A stretch of DNA of 64,000 nt, taken from Chryseolinea soli. Lineage in GTDB: Bacteria > Bacteroidota > Bacteroidia > Cytophagales > Cyclobacteriaceae. Each line of letters opens with the position of its first letter. The first letter of the stretch is position 1. The DNA is taken from assembly GCF_003589925.1 (NCBI RefSeq), contig NZ_CP032382.1, positions 5,890,001 to 5,954,000 on the forward strand, read 5' to 3'. The notes beneath the pieces are model-generated. The model saw only the letters and a program-made list of their open reading frames with translations, searched no databases and was not told the origin of the DNA. Below are positions 61,499-64,000 of the stretch, piece after piece. A program made the translations under genes and the position numbers.

Positions 61499-63385
61499 TC
61501 AGGCCCGCACGATCAGCACGGGAATATGCACCCGGTGCCGCACCGTATCCACCGTGGTGCCAAACACCAGGTCCTTGAAGAACTTGTGACCGTGGGCACC
61601 CATCACCAGCAGGTCGGCCTGGAACTCTGTCACCATTTCCGGGATGCAGCGGCGCGGGTTTCCATAGCCCACTTTGACCTCTACGCTGTAGCCTCGCTCC
61701 AACAGTTGTGTCCGGTAATTTTCCAGCGAGGCGGCATCGGTATACGACTCATGGTCGGCAATGTCAGCGCCGTAGACCATGGCGCCGGCGGTTTCCACCA
61801 CGTGCAGCAACACATAGCGCGCGTTTTTGCCGCCCTGGGCCAGCGCACTGCGGATGGTCAGGCTGTCGATGTCGCTGAAGTCAAGGGTGATGGCAATGCG
61901 GTTGTAGACCAGGTCGTGGTTCACATCCAGCGTAACGGCTTGGCCATGCGGTCCGCGGGCATCGCGTTCGGCGGCGCGCCGTTCGATAAGAGGCTTCAGG
62001 GTGATGTAGAGGAGCAAACCGGCAGCGGCCACGCAAACCGGCACGGCCGTGATCCAGATGATCCACGCCGAGTCGCCGGCCATGACCAGCCAGCCCGTAA
62101 TTTCCTGGATGACGAGCTTCACGTTCAATCCCACAATGACGGCGGCGATGACCCACGCGGCCACTTTCAGCCAGGGCTTGATCACGAAGACGCCCATCTT
62201 GCTTTTATCGCTGTTGAAATGGATGAGCGGGATGATGGCAAAGCCCAGTTGCAAGCTCAGGATCACCTGGCTGAAAATGAGCAACGCCCCGGTTTCCGCT
62301 TCGCCGTAAATGATGATGACGAGCAGGGCAGGGACGATAGCGATCAACCGCGTGATGAGCCGTCGCAGCCAGGGGGCGATGCGCAGGTTAAGATAGCCTT
62401 CCATCACGATCTGTCCGGCCAGTGTGCCCGTGATCGTGGAGCTTTGTCCTGCGGCCACAAGCGCAATACCAAATAGGAGGGAAGCCCATTTCGTGCCCAG
62501 CAGGGGCGCGAGAAATTTGTAGGCGTCCTGTATTTGCTCTACATCGTTCAAGCCCGCTTTAAAGAATGTGGCGGCCGCCAAAACAAGAATGGCAGCGTTC
62601 ACAAAGAACGCCGCATTCAAGGCTACGGCCGAATCGATGAAGTTATATTTAATGGCCGACCAAATCCCTTTCTCGCTGGTGTTATAGCGCCGGGTTTGCA
62701 CGAGCGATGAATGCAGGTATAGGTTGTGCGGCATCACCGTGGCGCCGATAATGCCAATGGCGATATAAAGCGCCTGCTCGTTCGGCAGCGAAGGCACAAA
62801 ACCGCGCGCCAGCTCTGCCACGGGCGGTTTGGCCAGGATCATCTCCACCAGGAAGGCACCGCCGATGATGGCGACCAGGGCAATGATAAACGTTTCGATG
62901 CGGCGCATGCCATAGCTTTGCAGCACCAGCAGGAGCAGCGTGTCCAGCACGGTCAAGCTCACCCCCCAGATCAGGGGCAACCCGAAGAGGAGTTGAAGGC
63001 CGATGGCCATCCCCAACACTTCCGCCAGGTCGCAGGCGGCGATGGCAATTTCGGCCAGGATCCACAATGAAAAGTTTACGGGCCGGCTATACGCCGTCCG
63101 CGAGGCCTGTGCCAGGTCCAGTTGGCGCACGATGCCCAGACGGGCGCTCAGGCTTTGGAGGAGCAGCGCCATCATGTTGGACATCAGCAACACCCAAAGC
63201 AGCGAGTAGCCAAACTTGCTTCCACCGGCAATATCGGTGGCCCAGTTGCCCGGATCCATATAACCCACGCTTACCAGGTAGGCCGGCCCCATAAAGGCCA
63301 GCATCTTGCGCCAGCCTTTCCGTTGTGTGTCCACGGAGGCGTGGACTTCGCTGAGTGATTTTCGCTGTATAGTATCGGTTTCCAT
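61499..63385 (-). CDS. mntH: Nramp-family metal transporter fused to universal stress protein domain
   Basis: 628 residues. The first ~440 residues are an Nramp/MntH transporter with about 11 membrane helices, the metal-binding DPGN at 44-47 in helix 1 and MPH at 218-220 in helix 6, so import of Mn2+ or Fe2+ with protons is expected. Residues ~480-628 form a UspA domain with the nucleotide-binding pattern MGAHGHKFFKDLVFGTT. This fusion is known in parts of the phylum and may link transport to ATP or stress signals. The gene follows the MntR/DtxR-type regulator by 9 bases in one operon. Confidence 0.93.
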   Translation of the reverse strand: METDTIQRKSLSEVHASVDTQRKGWRKMLAFMGPAYLVSVGYMDPGNWATDIAGGSKFGYSLLWVLLMSNMMALLLQSLSARLGIVRQLDLAQASRTAYSRPVNFSLWILAEIAIAACDLAEVLGMAIGLQLLFGLPLIWGVSLTVLDTLLLLVLQSYGMRRIETFIIALVAIIGGAFLVEMILAKPPVAELARGFVPSLPNEQALYIAIGIIGATVMPHNLYLHSSLVQTRRYNTSEKGIWSAIKYNFIDSAVALNAAFFVNAAILVLAAATFFKAGLNDVEQIQDAYKFLAPLLGTKWASLLFGIALVAAGQSSTITGTLAGQIVMEGYLNLRIAPWLRRLITRLIAIVPALLVIIIYGEAETGALLIFSQVILSLQLGFAIIPLIHFNSDKSKMGVFVIKPWLKVAAWVIAAVIVGLNVKLVIQEITGWLVMAGDSAWIIWITAVPVCVAAAGLLLYITLKPLIERRAAERDARGPHGQAVTLDVNHDLVYNRIAITLDFSDIDSLTIRSALAQGGKNARYVLLHVVETAGAMVYGADIADHESYTDAASLENYRTQLLERGYSVEVKVGYGNPRRCIPEMVTEFQADLLVMGAHGHKFFKDLVFGTTVDTVRHRVHIPVLIVRA

Positions 63386-63394
63386 TTGCTTTTA

Positions 63395-64000
63395 TTACGC
63401 GGTTACTAATATGTTCTCGGCCACGGTCTTGCTGATCGTCACTCGTTTGCCATCCACTTCCACTTCCATGCTTTCGTCGTATTCTTCTTTGCCGATGAGG
63501 ATGATCGTCTTGCCGGGCACGGCGCCAATGCGGTTGAGGTACTTCAATAAATTCGAATCCGAATCGTGCACCGCCTCGATGGTTCCCGTATAGCCCGCGG
63601 CCAGGCCATGCAGCGGCTGGCGCAAGGGCACGGCGATCTTGCCGTGTTTGTCGGGAATGGGTTCGCCATGCGGGTCGGTGGTGGGGAAGCCCAGGAATTC
63701 GTCCAGCTTCTGGATGAGCACGGCCGACTGGATGTGCTCCAGTTGCTCGGCGATCTCATGCACCTCATCCCAGTTGAACCGAAGCTTTTCCACCAGGAAC
63801 GTCTCCCAAAGCCGGTGCTTGCGGATCACCATCAGCGCTTCGCTCTTACCTTGCTTGGTGATCTTCACGCCATAATACTTCTCATAGGAGATGAGATTCT
63901 TGGCCGACAGCTTCTTGATCATGTCCGTCACCGAAGCCGCCTTGGTATGCATGACTTCGGCGATTTCATTGGTAAGCACGGCCTGCGATCCGCTGGCGGA
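63395..64000 (-). CDS. MntR/DtxR-family metal-dependent regulator, 5' end outside window
   Basis: The frame is open to the right window edge; the GTG at 63979 is internal, because the upstream codons (SGSQAV) continue the usual N-terminal helix of the family. At least 201 residues are visible: helix-turn-helix LTNEIAEVMHTKAASVTDMIKKLSAKNLISYEKYYGV, metal-site and dimer region HRLWETFLVEKLRFNWDEVHEIAEQLEHI, and a C-terminal FeoA/SH3-like domain (PLHGLAAGYTGTIEAVHD). It represses metal uptake genes when metal is plentiful, and the Nramp gene 9 bases downstream is the obvious target. Confidence 0.93.
   Translation of the reverse strand, partial: SASGSQAVLTNEIAEVMHTKAASVTDMIKKLSAKNLISYEKYYGVKITKQGKSEALMVIRKHRLWETFLVEKLRFNWDEVHEIAEQLEHIQSAVLIQKLDEFLGFPTTDPHGEPIPDKHGKIAVPLRQPLHGLAAGYTGTIEAVHDSDSNLLKYLNRIGAVPGKTIILIGKEEYDESMEVEVDGKRVTISKTVAENILVTA

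Noticed and set aside
61526..62476. Plus-strand frame (316 codons) opposite the Nramp gene
   Set aside because: Antisense to a clear transporter with intact motifs. The product is His/Asp/Gln-rich, a usual result of reading GC-rich coding sequence backwards.

Overview
The window is a bacterial chromosome segment from the phylum Bacteroidota, most likely order Cytophagales. The grounds are SusC/SusD pairs, Reg_prop hybrid two-component sensors, a PorP/SprF protein, type IX secretion (T9SS) type B C-terminal domains, and promoters of the Bacteroidota form TTTG-N20-TAnnTTTG. Assignment to a genus is not possible from the sequence alone.

Positions 1-27122 form a polysaccharide utilization locus whose gene content fits fucosylated xyloglucan. 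In order it holds a GH9 glucanase cut by the left window edge; a GH74 xyloglucanase with six InlB-like repeats and a T9SS type B C-terminal domain, overlapping its own PorP/SprF-SPOR gene; a hybrid two-component regulator (sensor, kinase, receiver and AraC domain in one chain); SusC, SusD and a surface glycan-binding lipoprotein; an intrinsic terminator; then BACON-GH5, a GH39-like enzyme and a GH29 alpha-fucosidase. A second Reg_prop kinase, lacking receiver and DNA-binding domains, faces the locus from the far side. The backbone would be cut outside the cell, oligosaccharides bound and imported by SGBP/SusCD, and side chains trimmed by GH29 and GH39. The alpha-xylosidase and beta-galactosidase expected for full breakdown are not in the window.

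Positions 27.1-45.3 kb are an accessory region of small regulatory and enzyme modules: AraC regulator plus epoxide hydrolase; a YdeI gene bracketed by two copies of a palindromic element and lying against an esterase remnant; two separate ArsR-SRPBCC modules, each with a clear palindromic operator in its promoter; a Crp/Fnr regulator; three tandem alpha/beta hydrolases; a beta-propeller lipoprotein; a stand-alone DsbD-alpha-like protein; a polysaccharide deacetylase; and an ECF sigma factor with a membrane partner.

Positions 45.4-51.4 kb look like a site of gene gain and decay. There is a GC-rich putative zinc metallopeptidase of foreign character, a BlaI-type repressor with an M56 peptidase carrying a C-terminal POTRA-like region, and then three gene remnants (a T9SS C-terminal domain, the end of a serine hydrolase, and a truncated copy of the GIY-YIG-like gene found at 35.5 kb) around an intact nitronate monooxygenase gene.

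From 51.4 kb on the content is mostly housekeeping: glnS, a LytS/LytTR-type two-component pair, LemA, a DUF1266 protein, a BNR-type propeller protein, a GNAT acetyltransferase, mnmE, and an operon of an MntR/DtxR-type regulator (cut by the right edge) with an Nramp metal transporter fused to a universal stress protein domain. No rRNA, tRNA, CRISPR array or intact insertion sequence was recognised.
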